A stretch of 64,000 nt of DNA from the NCBI GenBank assembly GCA_037134895.1, contig JBAXLI010000004.1:57445-121444 (forward strand), in the 5' to 3' direction. The DNA is from CAIRDP01 sp037134895. GTDB lineage: Bacteria; Bacteroidota; Bacteroidia; Bacteroidales; FEN-979. This document shows positions 6,349 through 17,200 of this stretch, piece after piece. A program made the translations under genes and the position numbers. Each line of letters opens with the position of its first letter. Position 1 is the first letter of the stretch. The notes beneath the pieces are model-generated. The model saw only the letters and a program-made list of their open reading frames with translations, ran no database searches and was not told the origin of the DNA.

Positions 6349-8811
6349 ATGGAAAACAGATTCGCAGACAATATATTTCTTGAGATGTCGGATATGCTGG
6401 ATTCGGAAACCGAATTCATCCCTTTACTTTCCTCTGAAGATGAAGAACTGATGAACAACGAGGAAATCCCCGAAGAACTGCCGATCCTGCCTTTGCGAAA
6501 TACCGTGCTGTTCCCCGGAGTGGTGATCCCGATCACCGTCGGCCGTGACAAATCGATCAAGTTGATCAGGGAATATTACAAATCGGGACGCATTATCGGG
6601 GTGGTCGGTCAGAAAGATGCCGGGATTGAAGACCCGGAGTTCGCTGACCTTCTGACAGTGGGAACGGTTGCGTATATTATCAAACTCCTGCAGATGCCCG
6701 ATGGCACGACAACCGCCATTATACAGGGAAAGCGCAGGTTCAGGATGAAGGCCCTGCTTCAGACCGAACCCTACATCAAAGCTACTGTCGAATCCTTTGA
6801 TATTCCTGCCATGGTTAACAAGGAAGACAAGGAGTTTCAGGCACTGATGTCGTCGATCAAAGACCTGGCGACCCAGATCGTCAACAAATCTCCGAATATT
6901 CCATCGGAAGCTGCATTTGCTATTAAGAATATTGAAAGCGCCTCTTTCCTGGTCCACTTTATCTCGTCAAACCTGAATGTTGACGTGAGTGAAAAGCAGA
7001 AACTTCTCGAAACCGCCGATCTTTCCGAACGGGCTAACCTCGTGCTTTCCCACCTTACAAAGGAACTTCAGGTTACTGAACTGAAGCAGCAGATCCAGAA
7101 CAAAGTGAAAACTGATCTCGACAAACAGCAGAGAGATTACCTGCTTAACATGCAGTTAAAAACGATCCAGGAAGAGCTTGGCGGGAGCCCGAATGCCCAG
7201 GAGATCAATACACTCAGGGAACAGGCAAAAAACAAGAAATGGAGTCGTGAAATTGCTGAGATCTTTGAAAAAGAGATCAATAAATTGCAGCGGATGCATC
7301 CTGCCGCCGCTGAGTATTCAATACAGGTAAACTACATTGAAACCCTTGTCCAGCTTCCCTGGAATGAATTTACAGAAGATAACCTTGACCTGGCGCATGC
7401 CATGCAGGTCCTGAACGAAGACCATTTCGGACTGGAAAAGGTCAAGGAAAGGATCATTGAATTTCTTGCAGTCATTAAGTTGAAAAAGGATCTGAAGTCT
7501 CCGATCCTTTGTCTTGTAGGTCCTCCGGGTGTGGGAAAAACCTCTCTTGGCAAATCCATCGCCAGGGCTCTTGGAAGAAAGTATATCAGGATGTCTCTTG
7601 GCGGATTGCGTGATGAATCAGAACTGAGGGGCCACCGTAAAACATATATTGGTGCAATGCCGGGAAGGATCGTGCAAAGCATAAAGAAGGTCAAATCATC
7701 GAACCCGGTTTTTGTTCTCGATGAAATTGACAAAGTGGCAGGAATGAATTTCAGCGGAGATCCCCAGGCTGCATTGCTGGAAGTTCTTGATCCGGAACAG
7801 AACAGTGCGTTCTATGATAATTTCCTTGAAGTTGAATATGATCTCAGCAGGATCATGTTCGTAGCCACCGCTAATACTCTGGCAACAATACACCCGGCTC
7901 TCCGCGACAGGATGGAAGTGATTGAACTTCCCGGTTACCTGATCGAAGAAAAGCAGGAAATTGCGCTGAGGCATCTTCTTCCCAAGCAGTTGAAAGAGCA
8001 TGGAGTGAAAAAATCCCAGCTGACCATTGGCCGGGCTGCTCTGCAGCAAATCATAGAGGAATATACAAGGGAATCGGGGGTGAGGTCCCTTGAAAAAAAT
8101 ATTGCCAAAATCATCAGGAATAAAGCCCGGGCTATTGTTTCCAATGAAGAATTCAGTAAGAAACTTGACAGTGATGCAATAAAGAAAATCCTGGGTGTCC
8201 CGATTTTCCAGGCTGAAAAATTCATTTCTAACGAAATAGCGGGTGTTGTTACAGGCCTTGCATGGACCTCTGCAGGAGGAGAGATCCTGTTCGTTGAAGT
8301 GAGCCTGAGCAGGGGTAAAGGCGACCTTACCCTAACCGGGAACCTTGGTGACGTAATGAAAGAATCGGCCAGTATTGCACTTGCATATCTGAAAGCACAT
8401 TCATCAGATTTCGACATCGATCCGGATGTTTTCTCAAAGTGGAACATACATATTCATGTTCCGGAAGGAGCAACACCGAAAGACGGGCCCTCGGCCGGGA
8501 TCACGATCTTTACAGCCCTGGCCTCTGCATTTTCACAGAGAAAAGTTAAAGAGAGGATTGCGATGACAGGTGAAATAACGCTAAGGGGAAAAGTACTTCC
8601 TGTTGGAGGGATCAAGGAAAAAATTCTTGCAGCCAAGCGCGCAAAGATAAAAGAGATCATCCTGTCGAAAGAGAACTGCAGGGATATAGAGGATATAAAG
8701 GCGGATTATATCGAAGGTCTCAGCTTCACTTATATTGAAGAAATGAAGGAGATCAGCGAAAAAGCTTTGACCGGAACCCTCGTAAAAGATCCATTGAAGC
8801 TTAACTACTGA
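6349..8811 (+). CDS. lon: ATP-dependent protease La (Lon)
   Basis: This 820-residue cytoplasmic AAA+ serine protease degrades misfolded and regulatory proteins. The LON substrate-binding domain spans about residues 40-240 (starts LPILPLRNTVLFPGVVIP). Walker A GPPGVGKT is at 391-398, and Walker B is FVLDEIDK. The C-terminal protease domain carries the Ser-Lys dyad, with Ser715 in PKDGPSAGIT and Lys758 in GGIKEKILAAKR, spaced 43 residues apart as in E. coli Lon. Its N-terminus is about 35 residues longer than E. coli Lon and acidic (SSEDEELMNNEEIPEE). No heat-shock operator was recognised upstream. Confidence 0.98.
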   Translation: MENRFADNIFLEMSDMLDSETEFIPLLSSEDEELMNNEEIPEELPILPLRNTVLFPGVVIPITVGRDKSIKLIREYYKSGRIIGVVGQKDAGIEDPEFADLLTVGTVAYIIKLLQMPDGTTTAIIQGKRRFRMKALLQTEPYIKATVESFDIPAMVNKEDKEFQALMSSIKDLATQIVNKSPNIPSEAAFAIKNIESASFLVHFISSNLNVDVSEKQKLLETADLSERANLVLSHLTKELQVTELKQQIQNKVKTDLDKQQRDYLLNMQLKTIQEELGGSPNAQEINTLREQAKNKKWSREIAEIFEKEINKLQRMHPAAAEYSIQVNYIETLVQLPWNEFTEDNLDLAHAMQVLNEDHFGLEKVKERIIEFLAVIKLKKDLKSPILCLVGPPGVGKTSLGKSIARALGRKYIRMSLGGLRDESELRGHRKTYIGAMPGRIVQSIKKVKSSNPVFVLDEIDKVAGMNFSGDPQAALLEVLDPEQNSAFYDNFLEVEYDLSRIMFVATANTLATIHPALRDRMEVIELPGYLIEEKQEIALRHLLPKQLKEHGVKKSQLTIGRAALQQIIEEYTRESGVRSLEKNIAKIIRNKARAIVSNEEFSKKLDSDAIKKILGVPIFQAEKFISNEIAGVVTGLAWTSAGGEILFVEVSLSRGKGDLTLTGNLGDVMKESASIALAYLKAHSSDFDIDPDVFSKWNIHIHVPEGATPKDGPSAGITIFTALASAFSQRKVKERIAMTGEITLRGKVLPVGGIKEKILAAKRAKIKEIILSKENCRDIEDIKADYIEGLSFTYIEEMKEISEKALTGTLVKDPLKLNY

Positions 8812-8834
8812 TCCCCCTCCTTTAAAAGAATACC

Positions 8835-10829
8835 TTACCTGTTTACGACAAGTTTCTTCGAATAGTTTCTTCCGCCTGTTGCCAGGGTATAGATATATAT
8901 TCCGTTTGGCAATGTTCCCAGTTCAGCCACAATGTTATGAACTCCGGCAGCATACGATTTGACCGGGCTCTGCCATACCGTTACTCCAAGGGGATTCATT
9001 AATGAAATCCCTGCATCGGAGTCAACCGGAAGAATAAAAGAAATTGTAGTGCGGGTTCCGGCAGGGTTAGGTGAGTTCTGGCCTAAAACAACGCCAGACC
9101 TGTCTGCATTTTCGGGAACCCCGACAATGGTTGATCCGGCCTTAAGTACAATCCCACTGTTTGGATCGAAAAACACTGATGTGGGTTGTTTGTTGAAATA
9201 AAAGGAGAACAGTTCGTTGTTGTCAGAGTTCATGAACCTGACAATAGTATCCGTATAATCGGCAAAAGCTATCCTGATCTCAAGGGGCATTTTAAAGAAC
9301 GGGGCATTTGACTGCACCTGCCTGGCATTGAAATCAACCTGCCAGCTACCGCTCCCAAGGTTCTTGAACTGGTATGTGTTTGCATACACCGGGTGATTGG
9401 GTGTATAGATCCATTCATTAAAGAACCAGTCGTAATTGTCGCCGGTTACATTGTTCACGATCTGGTTGAAATTGGGGATAGTAGCCGATTTGTACTTGTA
9501 ATTGGTATCGGCGCAATACGTCTTAAGCACCTGGAAAAACAAGGAATCCCCGATTGTATACCTTAACTGGTGCAATGCGCATGCACCTTTGCAGTATGTG
9601 ATGCTCCAGTCAAACAGAGTATTTACTGAAGGAGTGTTAACAGCCCAGTCTGGTTCAGAGATAGCCCATCCGGGGTTCCCCTGGAGGTAAGAGCCGGCAT
9701 AGCTCTGCATGCTCTGGATATAGGCCTGATAACCGCCCGAACTTTCATCCCAGTATCCTTCAGCCCAGCTTGCAAACCCTTCATTTAACCAGATGTCGGC
9801 CCAGGTGGCGCATGTGATCATGTCACCGTACCACTGATGGGCAAATTCGTGCGACATAAGGCTTGTCTCCCAGCAACCCGGACAAAAGCTTGTGAGGGTC
9901 TGGTTTTCCATGCCGCCCCAGGCAAATTGGGAGTTAAGCGTCGCAAAACCATTCTTTTCGAAAGGATGTTCACACCAGTTCCTCGAATAATATGAAGCCA
10001 TTGAATCAATCAGGTTTTCCTGGGGATAAGGATATTCACCTGAATTATAATAAAAACGCATTGGGACACTGTCGGAAGGGCTTGTTACTTTATGATAATA
10101 AACAATATCAAGCTTGTAATTTATCTTTCCTGTCATTACCATCAGGTAGGTCGCGATTTTATTGGCACTGACCCAGTGATATGTCAGGGTGTCGGCATTA
10201 ATTGTTGAATCGGCAAGCCTTCCGTTGGAACCTAATTTTGCATTGGTCGGGACTTTTGCAGTGAGGTCAAGCAAAGCCTTGTCTGAAGGGGAGTCATAGC
10301 AGGGAAACCAGTGACGGGCACCCTCAGGTTCGCAATCAGTATAAACAAACCCGCCTGATGCGTAAAATGCATTATCAAGCACACTTTTATGTTTATAATA
10401 GATCATGATCTCAGCCACCTGGCCGGGACTATACGTGTGGTCGAGGGTCACAGTCAGAACATCAGCAGAATGCGAGAATGAAACCCCTGCGAGCCTGATA
10501 GAATCGATCTGTAAAGAAAAATTGGAGGCATTGAGTTTTATGTTGCTGATTACGCTGTCGGCCCTGAACTGAATCTTTACGCTGGCTTTGAAATCGGTAG
10601 GATAAGGTGAAAGGAAACATTCCCGGATGTTCGCGTTGATGGTGTATTTTAATACATCATATGCATGCGGACCTGCCGTGGCCGGATTTGACGGCAGTGC
10701 AGGAAGTTTCTTCATGCTGGATTTTCTCTGGAAACAACTGTAGGCGCCGGTAGTCTTAATGTCCTTCTGTGCAAAGCCCGTTGTTAAGGCGATCAGGATC
10801 ACGAAAATAGTAAATGAAAATCGTTTCAT
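8835..10829 (-). CDS. Secreted M1-family metalloaminopeptidase with T9SS sorting domain
   Basis: The product has 664 residues with a signal peptide at 1-20 (MKRFSFTIFVILIALTTGFA). The N-terminal M1 beta-domain is followed by the exopeptidase motif GGMEN and the zinc motif H327-E328-x2-H331 (SHEFAHQW), with the third ligand in NEGFASWAEGY about 19 residues later. The last 85 residues are a type A T9SS sorting domain (LGQNSPNPAGTRTTISF ... LPNGIYIYTLATGG ... KKLVVNR), so the enzyme is probably exported through the outer membrane and anchored or released at the surface, where it would digest peptides. It is convergent with lon, with 23 bases between them. Confidence 0.93.
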   Translation of the reverse strand: MKRFSFTIFVILIALTTGFAQKDIKTTGAYSCFQRKSSMKKLPALPSNPATAGPHAYDVLKYTINANIRECFLSPYPTDFKASVKIQFRADSVISNIKLNASNFSLQIDSIRLAGVSFSHSADVLTVTLDHTYSPGQVAEIMIYYKHKSVLDNAFYASGGFVYTDCEPEGARHWFPCYDSPSDKALLDLTAKVPTNAKLGSNGRLADSTINADTLTYHWVSANKIATYLMVMTGKINYKLDIVYYHKVTSPSDSVPMRFYYNSGEYPYPQENLIDSMASYYSRNWCEHPFEKNGFATLNSQFAWGGMENQTLTSFCPGCWETSLMSHEFAHQWYGDMITCATWADIWLNEGFASWAEGYWDESSGGYQAYIQSMQSYAGSYLQGNPGWAISEPDWAVNTPSVNTLFDWSITYCKGACALHQLRYTIGDSLFFQVLKTYCADTNYKYKSATIPNFNQIVNNVTGDNYDWFFNEWIYTPNHPVYANTYQFKNLGSGSWQVDFNARQVQSNAPFFKMPLEIRIAFADYTDTIVRFMNSDNNELFSFYFNKQPTSVFFDPNSGIVLKAGSTIVGVPENADRSGVVLGQNSPNPAGTRTTISFILPVDSDAGISLMNPLGVTVWQSPVKSYAAGVHNIVAELGTLPNGIYIYTLATGGRNYSKKLVVNR

Positions 10830-10880
10830 TGTTTGATATTATTTAATGATGTTAAGTGGATTATAAAATAAATGACCATA

Positions 10881-10888
10881 CAAAAGTA
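10881..10888 (-). promoter_or_regulatory. -7 element for the M1 peptidase gene
   Basis: Read on the minus strand this is TACTTTTG, 51 bases upstream of the ATG. No clear -33 TTTG is present. Confidence 0.45.
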
Positions 10889-10940
10889 CAAAATTGCTAC
10901 CATATCATAACCTCATTCGTCATGGCTGATGGATTTGTAA

Positions 10941-10948
10941 TAAATTTG
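10941..10948 (+). promoter_or_regulatory. -7 element for the SBP lipoprotein gene
   Basis: TAAATTTG matches TAnnTTTG and lies 33 bases upstream of the ATG at 10982. Confidence 0.45.
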
Positions 10949-10981
10949 CCATAGACATGCTTTATTTCTGAAGTCCTATAT

Positions 10982-12640
10982 ATGAGTGCTGGAAACAGGT
11001 CATGGTTGGCCGGAACCGTAATAATTGCTTTACTATTTTTTTTTGTTGGCTGTGGTACTCTGTCAGAAAAGGAAAAAAGCGGTAATGTCTTCAGGTATAA
11101 TGAAGCAGCCGGGATCACCTCCCTCGATCCCGCTTATGCCCGTGACCAGTCGGTGATCTGGCCGGTTAACCAGATCTTTAACGGACTTGTTCAGCTGGAT
11201 GCCGGTCTCAAGGTAGTTCCATGTATTGCCCGCAGATGGGAGATCAGTCCCGACGGACTTGAATACAGTTTCCACCTGCGCAGGGATGTGAGGTTTCATA
11301 TCGACCCGGTTTTTAAAGACCCCCTTGGCAGATTGGTTATAGCAGGGGATTTCGTATTCAGTTTTAACAGGATACTGGATCCTGCGACTGCCTCTTCAGG
11401 GACATGGATATTTGACTGTGTACAGAGGACCGATAATGTACCATTCTTCAGGTCTCCTGATGACAGTACTCTGGTAATCAGGCTAAAACAGCCCTTCCCG
11501 CCCTTCCTTTCAATGCTGGCTATGCCTTATGCTTCGGTTGTTCCCAGCGAGGCTGTTGAGTTTTATGCAAAAAAATTCCGCAATCATCCGGTTGGCACAG
11601 GGCCTTTTATGTTCAGATACTGGAAGGAAGGCGTAAAACTTATACTCTCGAAAAATCCAGGATATTTTGAACACGATGGCATGGAGCGGCTGCCGTATCT
11701 TGATGCCGTAAGCATCAGCTTCCTTTCCGACAGGCAATCGGCATTTCTTGAATTCGTTAAAGGGCGACTTGATTTCCTTTCCGGCCTGGATCCTTCCTTT
11801 AAGGATGAACTTCTTACAAAACAGGGCAGGCTGCAACCAAAATACGCACCTTCAGTAATTTTACTGACCCAGCCATACCTGAACACCGAATATCTTGGAT
11901 TTCTCATGGACCAGTCAGGCATAAAAGGACAGCCAAATCCGCTTTATGATAAAAGGGTGAGGCAGGCTGTAAACCTGGCTTTCGACAGGCGTAAAATGAT
12001 CAGGTACCTCAGGAACAACACAGGCTGCCCGGGGGTTAATGGTATTATTCCAAAAGGACTGCCATCCTTTGACTCATCAGTTATCTGGTACTCCTATGAT
12101 ATTGAAAAGGCAAAGCATCTCCTTGCCCAGGCAGGATATCCGGGCGGGAAGGGCATGCCGGCTGTCACCCTTGTATCCGCCCCTGATTATCTTGATTTTT
12201 GCAAGCATATACAGCAGCAGCTTGCCGAGATAGGAATAGAAATGAAGATCGAGATCAATACACCGGCTGCAATCAAGCAGATGAAAGCTGAAGCCAGGCT
12301 GCCTTTTTTCAGGGCTTCATGGATTGCCGACTACCCGGATGCTGAAAATTACCTTCAGATGTTCCTTAGCCGGAATTTCTGTCCGCGCGGCCCAAACTAC
12401 ACTCATTTTAAAAGCCCTGAATTCGACCGTCTTTATGATCTTGCCATGGCCAACCATGATGATTCCCTTCGTTTCGTGCTTTACAGGGATATGGAACGGA
12501 TTGTCATGGAACAATCTCCGGTTGTGGTTCTATATTATGACCAGGTGCTTCGTTTTGTAAGAAAAGGTGTCAGCGGACTGGGAACCAACCCAATGAATAT
12601 GCTGAGCCTCAAGCGCGTCAAGATCAGTCGTCAAAAGTGA
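10982..12640 (+). CDS. ABC-type oligopeptide/dipeptide substrate-binding lipoprotein (SBP family 5)
   Basis: The product has 552 residues with an N-terminal hydrophobic segment and lipobox FFFVGC (residues 20-25), so it is a predicted lipoprotein. The fold follows SBP_bac_5: NEAAGITSLDPAYA at the start, AGDFVFSFNRILDP in the first lobe, VRQAVNLAFDRRKMI in the second, and YPDAENYLQMFLSRN near the C-terminus. This family binds oligopeptides, nickel, haem or opines for an ABC importer. No permease or ATPase gene is adjacent: the neighbours are an M1 peptidase and a convergent hydrolase. It may serve a distant transporter or bind peptides released by the secreted peptidase next door, which is inference. 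Its last 17 bases overlap the 3' end of the convergent gene. Confidence 0.88.
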   Translation: MSAGNRSWLAGTVIIALLFFFVGCGTLSEKEKSGNVFRYNEAAGITSLDPAYARDQSVIWPVNQIFNGLVQLDAGLKVVPCIARRWEISPDGLEYSFHLRRDVRFHIDPVFKDPLGRLVIAGDFVFSFNRILDPATASSGTWIFDCVQRTDNVPFFRSPDDSTLVIRLKQPFPPFLSMLAMPYASVVPSEAVEFYAKKFRNHPVGTGPFMFRYWKEGVKLILSKNPGYFEHDGMERLPYLDAVSISFLSDRQSAFLEFVKGRLDFLSGLDPSFKDELLTKQGRLQPKYAPSVILLTQPYLNTEYLGFLMDQSGIKGQPNPLYDKRVRQAVNLAFDRRKMIRYLRNNTGCPGVNGIIPKGLPSFDSSVIWYSYDIEKAKHLLAQAGYPGGKGMPAVTLVSAPDYLDFCKHIQQQLAEIGIEMKIEINTPAAIKQMKAEARLPFFRASWIADYPDAENYLQMFLSRNFCPRGPNYTHFKSPEFDRLYDLAMANHDDSLRFVLYRDMERIVMEQSPVVVLYYDQVLRFVRKGVSGLGTNPMNMLSLKRVKISRQK

Positions 12641-13427
12641 ACGAAAGTCCATCCCATGCAAGTTTTACATTGGAGGGAAGGAGTTTTGCTACCTCCCGGT
12701 ACTTCCCCATCTGGTGGCTCACATGCGTGAGATAGCCTTGTCTTGGCTTTAATTCTTCCATAAGGTCCAGGGCCTCTTCCAGGCTGAAGTGAGAGTAATG
12801 TTTTTCTTTTCTCAGGGCATTAAGGACAATAATTTCAGAACCTTTTATTTTTTCCTTTTCGGCGGATGAGATCCTCACGGCATCCGTGATGTAGGTGAAA
12901 TCCTTAAAACGGAAGCCAAATACAAAATGCCTGTCTTTGTAATGTATCGCCCTGATAGGAATAACTCTGAGACCCGCAACCTCAAGTGGCTTGTTTGTAA
13001 GGTTGTGCAGCTCGATCTCAGGCACCCCGGGATAAGGTTCCTTTTCAAAGGCATAGGAATATTCCACTTTGATGATCTCCTGAACCGATTTTTCGGCGTA
13101 AACATTGACAGGTCTTCTCAAAACATAATTGAACGCCCTCACGTCATCGAGTCCGCCAAGATGGTCCTTATGCCCGTGCGTCATAAGGATTGCATCAATG
13201 CTGTCAATATGATAGGTGAGCATCTGCTGCCTGAAATCCGGTCCGCAGTCAACAACTATCTTACTGTCATTCCATTCGATAAGAATAGAGGAACGTAATC
13301 TTTTGTCACGCTTGTCGCGTGACCGGCAAACATTGCATTTGCATGCTATAACAGGCACTCCCTGTGAGGTCCCTGTCCCGAGGAATGTTATTTTCAATTC
13401 AGAGTGATAAGAGTTTTTGTTCAACAT
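12624..13427 (-). CDS. PhnP-like metallo-beta-lactamase-fold hydrolase
   Basis: The product has 267 residues. The N-terminal motif FLGTGTSQGVPVIACKCNVC is typical of the PhnP/cyclic phosphodiesterase branch. The metal motif HxHxDH is THGHKDHLGG, with a later metal ligand in YLTHVSHQMGKY near the end. The family hydrolyses phosphodiesters such as cyclic ribose phosphates, but the substrate is not known here. The start ATG at 13427 lies inside the ispH coding region (29-base overlap), and no internal ATG preserves the GTGTSQG motif, so the overlap is real. It is the last gene of the histidine kinase-ispH-hydrolase operon and converges on the SBP gene with overlapping 3' ends. Confidence 0.88.
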   Translation of the reverse strand: MLNKNSYHSELKITFLGTGTSQGVPVIACKCNVCRSRDKRDKRLRSSILIEWNDSKIVVDCGPDFRQQMLTYHIDSIDAILMTHGHKDHLGGLDDVRAFNYVLRRPVNVYAEKSVQEIIKVEYSYAFEKEPYPGVPEIELHNLTNKPLEVAGLRVIPIRAIHYKDRHFVFGFRFKDFTYITDAVRISSAEKEKIKGSEIIVLNALRKEKHYSHFSLEEALDLMEELKPRQGYLTHVSHQMGKYREVAKLLPSNVKLAWDGLSFTFDD

Positions 13428-14250
13428 CCTTCATCAGCCACATAGGAGTTGAGGTGGCTCCGCAGATACCAACAGTATCGTCCTTCTCAAACCATCCTTT
13501 AAAGATCTCAGGTATTGAACTAACGAAATATGTATTATGGTTTTCCTGCCGGCAAACCTTGAACAGCACACTTCCATTGGATGAATTCTTGCCGGCCACA
13601 AAAATAATTTTCTTATACCGCTTAGCGAAGATCCTTAAACTTGGCTCACGATGGGAGACCTGCCGGCAAATTGTATCCTTTACAGTGACCTGGATCCCGG
13701 CATCCTCAAGCTTCTTAACGATTTCATAAAAACTGTCGATCGACATGGTAGTCTGACTGTAAAGAGTTATCCTTTCAGGTATTTTACCCAGGTCAAGGTC
13801 TTCGAAATGTGCGAAAACGGTAGCTTTATTCCCTATCTGCCCATTCAGACCGATCACTTCCGGGTGGTTTGGTTTACCATAGAGGAATACGTTTTCACCT
13901 TTCTCGAATGATTCCCTGAATCTTTTCTGAAGTTTCAGGATGATAGGACAGGAAGCGTCAATAATGTGATTCCTGTTCTTCAGAGCCATCTGATAGCTCG
14001 ATGGAGGTTCCCCGTGGGCGCGGAATAAGATGGTCTTGTTTTCAATGTTTGCAAGCTCGTTGTTAGAAATATTTACCATCCCTTGCAATTCAAGACGCTT
14101 AACTTCCTCGTCATTATGCACGATCTCTCCAAGGCAGAACAATTCACCTGAAGCCTGGAGTTCTTTTTCAGCTTTTTCAATGGCTCCGACGACCCCGAAA
14201 CAGAAGCCCGATTTATCATCAATCTCAACTCGAAGGTTCAGCCTGCTCAT
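13399..14250 (-). CDS. ispH: 4-hydroxy-3-methylbut-2-enyl diphosphate reductase
   Basis: This 283-residue iron-sulfur enzyme catalyses the last step of the MEP isoprenoid pathway, making IPP and DMAPP from HMBPP. Three iron-sulfur cysteines are seen in the expected contexts: C17 (SGFCFGV), C101 (DASCPIILK) and C195 (KDTICRQVSHREP). The proton-donor glutamate is E131 in KPNHPEVIG. The closing motif GICGATSTPMWLM is also conserved. The gene starts 5 bases after the end of the hybrid histidine kinase gene and overlaps the following hydrolase. Confidence 0.97.
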   Translation of the reverse strand: MSRLNLRVEIDDKSGFCFGVVGAIEKAEKELQASGELFCLGEIVHNDEEVKRLELQGMVNISNNELANIENKTILFRAHGEPPSSYQMALKNRNHIIDASCPIILKLQKRFRESFEKGENVFLYGKPNHPEVIGLNGQIGNKATVFAHFEDLDLGKIPERITLYSQTTMSIDSFYEIVKKLEDAGIQVTVKDTICRQVSHREPSLRIFAKRYKKIIFVAGKNSSNGSVLFKVCRQENHNTYFVSSIPEIFKGWFEKDDTVGICGATSTPMWLMKDVEQKLLSL

Positions 14251-14255
14251 GCTAT

Positions 14256-17200
14256 TTATGAAAGGTATTGTTCGAGGATGCTGAATAAAAGGGCTTTATT
14301 TATAGGTTTGGGAATGTAGTTGTCGAAACCGCTTTCAAAAGCTTTCTCCTCATCTCCGTATAAGGCGTGTGCCGTCATGGCGATAACCGGTAGTTTGGGC
14401 CTGAGTATCTTTGACATGCGAGTTGCCTCATACCCGTCCATAACCGGCATCTTAATATCCATGATAACCAGTGAAATCTCATCATGGGAATCTATCAATT
14501 CTATTCCTTCCTTGCCATTTTTAGCCCAGAGCAAGGTCGCCTCAGAATGCTTCATGATTGTCTTTATAAGCAAATAATTGGACTCCTCATCCTCAACCAG
14601 GAGGATTGTCTTATTGTGAAGGAAACTCAGTGCACTTGAATCAGCCAAATTACCCCGGCTGCTGTGCCAGCTCAGATCCCTGCATGGGATCATGAAGTAG
14701 AAGGTCGATCCTTTACCTTCTTCCGATTCAACCCATATTTGTCCGTTAAGAAGTTCCGAGAGCCTTTTGCTTATTGACAGCCCCAGCCCGGTCCCCCCGA
14801 ATTTCCTGGTAAAGGATTCATCCGCCTGCCTGAATTTCTCGAAAATAATCCTCTGAAGCTCAGGGGCAATACCAATGCCAGTGTCTTTTACAAAGAATCT
14901 CACATCCTTGCCATTCCCTAGCGCATAGCCATATTCAATAGAGCCCTGTTGCGTGAATTTGACAGCATTTTTCAGTATATTGCTGAATATCTGAAGAAGT
15001 TTGACCTGGTCTGTAAAGAGATAGAGATCCTGGTGTGAGGTATCGGGGCTGTAATGTATTGCGAGGGTCGACTTATCCATGCTTTTGATCTCCGTATACA
15101 GGATTTCGTTAAGCTGGCTACGGAACTTCTCAAAGGAAAAGTGCTCCATCTCGACCTTGATGTCCCCTGCCTCTATCATCGAGATATTGAAAAGGTCTTC
15201 AATGATATTTAAAAGGTTCTTCCCGCTTTTATTAATGATCTTGATGTATTCTTCCTGCTCTTCCTGCTCCATTTCCTTGCCAATGATTCCGGAAAAACCA
15301 ATAATTGCATTCAGGGGAGTCCGCAGCTCATGCGACATAGTAGCCAGGAATGCCGATTTCAAACGGTCGCTTTCTTCAGCATGTTCCTTGGCTTTTATCA
15401 ATTCGAGCTCGGTGCGTTTTTTTACATATGCCATACCTATGCTGATTGCGGCTGTTGTAAGCACGCTTTCCTCGGCCTGTGACCATACTCTTTCAGTTGT
15501 GCAATCGTCAAAGCCGATGAATCCCCAGAAATTCGTCCTGATAAAAATCGGAATTACCAGAAGAGACTTTATCGACTGATTTTCGAGCATCATCCTCTCC
15601 AGGTCGGGAAAATCCTTGACGAACCCACTCACCGATTTCCCTCCCGACATACGTTCAAACCAGCGTGGAAATGAGGTCTGGTAGGAAGTAATATCGTTTT
15701 CGGGATCTGACCTCATACCGAAAGAACCCTCATTGACCCATTGATGCCTTAGCTTCATACCGACATCCATGATTTTGGGATCGACAATGTTCTCAAAAAT
15801 GTATACCCTGTCGGCATTGATTGCCTCACCCAGGATCTCCAGGGCTTCCTGGATCGCAATTTCCAGATCTGACCTGTGAAGCAGACTGATTACCGCATTT
15901 GTAACAGATTTCAAAAGTTTGTCGCGATGCCTGATAGCCGACTCCTCCAGCTTTCTTTCAGTGATATCCCTTGTTATTCCATGGATTGCGATAAGCTTGT
16001 GGTGTTCATCAAAAACTGCATTGGCATGGACTTCGCCTGTTTTTACCGAACCATCCTTGCAGTTATGCTGGATCTCGAGTATGACTGATTCAGAACTGTT
16101 AAGCCGGCCCTGGTCAGATAATTTCTTATACTCAAGAAGCTTGTCCAGCACGATTTTATATGACTCCCTGGGGTATATTTCATCTTGACTCAGGCTCATG
16201 AATTCCTGAACTGAAAATCCCCTTTGCCTTAGAATTGAAGGACTTACATAGGTGTACTTCATGTTGATGTCCATCATCCAGATAACATCGGATATGTTTT
16301 CAGCCATGGACCTGAACTTTTCCTCACTTTGTTGTAAGGCGATCTCTTTCTTCTTGAGCTCTGTTATATCATGAAAGGCTACATAATGCCCCGATAATTC
16401 GCGCTTTTTATTCTGCAGGGCAGTGATACTGATCTCTATGAACTTCGGTGGTAATGAATATACTCTGTTTTCAGCCTTGTTTTCGAAAGCTGAATCCAGC
16501 AACTGAAACTGGCCTGAAGGCAATTCATTCAGCTTTTTCCCGGTGATTTCCTCATCATTCTTCAAACCCAGGATTCTCCTGGCCGACGGATTAATATCGA
16601 CAATCCTCTTCGCCGAATCAATCACGAGCATCCCGTCGGGCATAGTCTCAATCAGCAGGGTCCTGGCCTTAGGTGAAAGATCAAGAAACCTGAGGTTCGC
16701 AATAGCATAAACTAGGACTATCCCCGAAGCCGAGAAGGCAATTCTTGTCAGGTCAAGGCCTGGAAGAGGGTTGATACCGAAAAGATAAAGGATGTTCCCA
16801 ACCCATGGAAGGATGCCGGCAATGACAAGAGCAGCAAGCTGATACCTGAAAGTATGCCTGTAGAGCAAAAGGGATTTAACCAGGATGATAATGCTTGATA
16901 ATAGCATAAGGTACGAATAGCCCATAAATCCGATCCAGAACCATATCCCATGCTGATAAATGACCTGGTTCGAATCAGGCGGACCAGCTGAATAGCCTGT
17001 CCAGATCAGGTTGTGGTATTCATTGGTGAAAGCGGCAACGAGGGTAAACGCAGGTACAATAAAAAGTGACACGATCCAGGTGGTCTTGAACTTTACACCG
17101 GGATATGTGTACTGTAGCGTTAGCAATAAAAATAAAACCGGGGCTGCAACACCTCCTATATACTCGATCTTTGAAAAAAGAAACTTGACGGGAACTGCAG

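Noticed and set aside
6424..6957. 177-codon frame on the minus strand inside lon
   Set aside because: It lies wholly within the well-supported lon gene on the other strand and resembles no protein family.
15079..15579. 166-codon plus-strand frame inside the hybrid histidine kinase gene
   Set aside because: Antisense shadow of the GAF/HisKA coding region; serine-rich composition typical of complementary-strand reading.
16960..16990. tRNA-like TTCGAATC stretch
   Set aside because: It is inside the histidine kinase coding sequence and no cloverleaf can be drawn around it.
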